This document shows, piece after piece, positions 61,786-64,000 of a stretch of DNA of 64,000 bases. The notes under the pieces are model-generated. The model was given only the letters and a program-made list of their open reading frames with translations. It did not search any database and was not told the origin of the DNA. Both the position numbers and the translations under genes were made by a program. The DNA is from Heligmosomoides polygyrus polygyrus. Its lineage: Eukaryota; Nematoda; Chromadorea; Rhabditida; Heligmosomidae. The DNA is taken from contig OX377206.1 of assembly GCA_947396885.1 (NCBI GenBank), forward strand, positions 48,591,631 to 48,655,630. The letters run 5' to 3'. The first letter of the stretch is position 1. Every line of letters begins with the position of its first letter.

Positions 61786-64000
61786 TTGGACGATGTCTGC
61801 GGCACGACTTCTGAATGCCGGCGAAGGTTGAACGACGTCTGCGGCAGGTCTTCTGAATGCCGGCGCACGTTGAATGACGTCTGCGGCACACCTTCTAAAT
61901 CACGACGCACGGGCACGTCTTCTAAGTCGCGACGCACGTTGGACGACGTCTGCGGCAGGTCTTCTGAATGCCGGCGCACGTTGAACGACGTCTGCGGCAG
62001 GTCTTCTGAATGCCGGCGCACGTTGAGCGACGTCTGCGGCACATCTTCTAAACCGCGACGCACGTTGAACGATGTCTGCGGCACATCTTCTAAATCGCGA
62101 CGCAGGTTGAACGACGTCTTCGACACGTCTTCTAAAGCGCAACGCACGGGCACGTCTTCTAAATCGCGACGCACGTTGGACGATGTCTGCGGCAGGTCTT
62201 CTAAATCGCGACGCACGTTGGACGACGTCTGCGGCAGGTCTTCTAAATCGCGACGCACGTTGGACGATGTCTGCGGCACGACTTCTGAATGCCGGCGAAG
62301 GTTGGACGACGTCTGCGGCACGTCCTCTGAATGCCGGCGCACGTTGGACGACGTCTGCGGCACTTCTTCTAAAGCGCGACGCACGGGAACGTCTTCTAAA
62401 TCGCGACGCACGTTGGACGATCTCTGCGGCAGGTCTTCTGAATGCCGGCGCACGTTGGACGACGTCTACGGCACTTCTTTTAAATCCCTACGCAGGTTGA
62501 ACGACGTCTCGACAAGTCTTCTAAATCGCGACGCACGTTGGACGATCTCTGCGGCAGGTCTTCTGAATGCCGGCGCACGTTGGACGACGTCTACGGCACT
62601 TCTTTTAAATCCCTACGCAGGTTGAAGGACGTCTTCGGCACGTCTTCTAAATCGCGACGAACGTTGGACGATGTCTGCGGCACATCTTCTAAACCGCGAC
62701 GCACGTTGAACGACGTCTGCGGCACATCTTCTAAAGCGCGACGCACGGGAACGTCTTCTAAATCGCGACGCACGTTGGACGATCTCTGCGGCAGGTCTTC
62801 TGAATGCCTTCGCACGTTGGACGACGTCTACGGCACTTCTTTTAAATCCCTACGCAGGTTGAACGACGTCTCGACAAGTCTTCTAAATCGCGACGCACGT
62901 TGGACGATGTCTGCGGCACATCTTCTAAACCGCGACGCACGTTGAACGACGTCTGCGGCACATCTTCTAAAGCGCGACGCACGGGAACGTCTTCTAAATC
63001 GCGACGCACGTTGGACGATCTCTGCGGCAGGTCTTCTAAATCGCGACGCACGTTCGACGACGTCTACGGCACTTCTTTTAAATCCCTACGCAGGTTGAAG
63101 GACGTCTTCGGCACGTCTTCTAAATCGCGACGAACGTTGGACGATGTCTGCGGCACATCTTCTAAACCGCGACGCACGTTGGACGATGTCTGCGGCAGGT
63201 CTTCTGAATGCCGGCGCACGTTGAGCGACGTCTGCGGCACATCTTCTAAACCGCGACGCACGTTGAACGATGTCTGCGGCACATCTTCTAGATCGCGACG
63301 CAGGTTGATCGACGTCTTCGACACGTCTTCTAAAGCGCGACGCACGGGCACGTCTTCTAAATCGCGACGCACGTTGGACGATCTCTGCGGCAGGTCTTCT
63401 GAATGCCGGCGAAGGTTGGATGACGTCTGAGGCAGGTCTTCTGAATGCCGGCGCACGTTGAACGACGTCTGCGGCAGGTCTTCTGAATGCCGGCGCACGT
63501 TGAATGACGTCTGCGGCACACCTTCTAAATCACGACGCACGGGCACGTCTTCTAAGTCGCGACGCACGTTGGACGACGTCTACGGCACTTCTTTTAAATC
63601 CCTACGCAGGTTGAACGACGTCTCGACAAGTCTTCTAAATCGCGACGCACGTTGGACGATGTCTGCGGCACGACTTCTGAATGCCGGCGAAGGTTGGATG
63701 ACGTCTGCGGCAGGTCTTCTGAATGCCGGCGCACGTTGAACGACGTCTGCGGCAGGTCTTCTGAATGCCGGCGCACGTTGAGCGACGTCTGCGCCACATC
63801 TTCTAAACCGCGACGCACGTTGAACGATGTCTGCGGCACATCTTCTAAATCGCGACGCAGGTTGAACGACGTCTTCGACACGTCTTCTAAAGCGCAACGC
63901 ACGGGCACGTCTTCTAAATCGCGACGCACGTTGGACGATCTCTGCGGCAGGCCTTCTGAATGCCGGCGCACGTTGGACGACGTCTACGGCACTTCTTTTA
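61786..64000. repeat. irregular right end of the F domain
   Basis: Unit spacing collapses to 709 and order becomes irregular. Variants not seen elsewhere cluster here: GGGAACGTC (about 62,388, 62,749, 62,983), TGCCTTCGCACG (about 62,806), TTCTAGATCG (63,286), GTTGATCGACG (63,305), GTCTGAGGCAGG (63,425), TGCGCCACATC (63,790) and AGGCCTTCTG (63,949). GTCTGAGG puts TGA in the otherwise open forward frame. Confidence 0.75.

Larger units (their letters stand above)
1..64000. repeat. 42-bp satellite array filling the window
   Basis: Every row reads as a head-to-tail monomer with the landmarks CGCGACGCAC, then TTGGACGACGTC, TGCGGCAC and TTCTAAAT. All monomers I read have the same orientation. Variation is modular: a limited set of alternatives at fixed sites (TCG/CCG/GCG or TGCCGG before the core; GGAC/GAAC/GAGC/CGAC after TT; GACGTC/GATGTC/GATCTC; TGCGG/TACGG/TTCGG/TTCGA; ACATC/ACGTC/AGGTC/ACTTC; TAAA/TGAA). 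Monomers are combined in fixed orders into higher-order repeats. No stretch over 300 bases falls outside this pattern, so no gene, promoter, terminator, tRNA or transposon is annotated. The family is not one I recognise by name. Confidence 0.98.
42132..64000. repeat. F domain: 1.1-1.3-kb higher-order repeats
   Basis: A recurring anchor (a TCTCGACAAG monomer, then GATGTCTGCGGCACGACTTC, then GGTTGGATGACG) is found with its TTG at 42,504, 43,618, 44,928, 46,111, 47,294, 48,604, 49,872, 51,097, 52,196, 53,322, 54,421, 55,547, 57,023, 58,096, 59,364, 61,077 and 61,786, and again near 63,650. Spacings are 1,114, 1,310, 1,183, 1,183, 1,310, 1,268, 1,225, 1,099, 1,126, 1,099, 1,126, 1,476, 1,073, 1,268, 1,713 and 709. 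Differences between spacings are mostly sums of 42, 41 and 27, meaning gain or loss of whole monomers. Confidence 0.85.

Noticed and set aside
1..64000. CRISPR array
   Set aside because: The repeats are contiguous and there are no unique spacers; what varies is point substitutions at fixed sites. No cas-like gene is present.
1..64000. Transposon or retroelement copies
   Set aside because: No terminal inverted repeats, target duplications, poly-A tails or transposase/reverse transcriptase frames; every junction is between monomers.
1..64000. Centromere protein box (CENP-B-like) as proof of a centromere
   Set aside because: I looked for a TTCG...CGGGA type of motif and found only partial matches such as TTCGTCACG. 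Centromere function remains possible but unsupported.
1..64000. Telomeric repeats or an rDNA spacer
   Set aside because: No short G-rich telomere unit and no recognisable rRNA sequence. The subrepeats of an rDNA spacer could look similar but would be interrupted by rRNA genes within 64 kb.
1..64000. A bacterial origin for the window
   Set aside because: A gene-free 64-kb tandem array with nested kilobase periods would be exceptional for a bacterial chromosome. Not excluded by sequence alone, but a eukaryotic satellite is far more likely.

Overview
The whole 64,000-base window is one head-to-tail satellite array. I see no unique sequence, no recognisable gene, no RNA gene, no mobile element and no inverted segment. 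The basic monomer is 42 bp (type copy at 38,335-38,376: 25 of 42 bases G+C, 8 CpG). A small set of length variants recurs: 27 bp (a fixed 15-bp internal deletion), 26 bp, 41 bp and 47 bp. Both window ends lie inside monomers, so the array continues on each side.

A gene-free, multi-kilobase higher-order satellite of this size suggests a eukaryotic chromosome (heterochromatin, pericentromere or subtelomere) assembled from long reads. The monomer has about twice the CpG expected from its base composition, so the lineage may lack strong CpG methylation, or the array may be young. I cannot name the organism.

Layout. (A) 1-15,311: an end fragment, then two tandem copies of a 6,735-bp higher-order repeat (466-7,200 and 7,201-13,935), each containing nested 804-bp-spaced duplications, then an irregular mosaic. 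(C) About 15,312-30,922: a truncated A copy grading into 2,927-bp repeats (15,854 and 18,781) and a shortened 2,054-bp copy. Part of this lies inside a 5,679-bp super-repeat (20,203-25,881 and 25,882-30,922, the second with 237 bp less). This overlaps the start of D. (D) 29,931-41,444: three copies of a 4.0-kb repeat. (E) 40,878-42,131: a 627-bp tandem duplication. (F) 42,132-64,000: many copies of a roughly 1.1-1.3-kb repeat, including a 2,225-bp double unit. A segment of about 3.2 kb at 41.7-45.0 kb recurs at 56.3-59.4 kb. The last 2 kb carries more private mutations than the interior.

Coding potential. Because 42 and 27 are multiples of three and the monomer lacks stops in several frames, long open frames appear on both strands (up to 591 codons). 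I do not regard them as genes. Nearly all lack ATG and open at TTG or GTG, recurring 41-, 26- and 47-bp monomers shift the frame, some monomers carry in-frame stops, and monomer variation is not concentrated at third codon positions. There are therefore no genes here to work together; the biology is that of a satellite evolving by nested unequal exchange or amplification.
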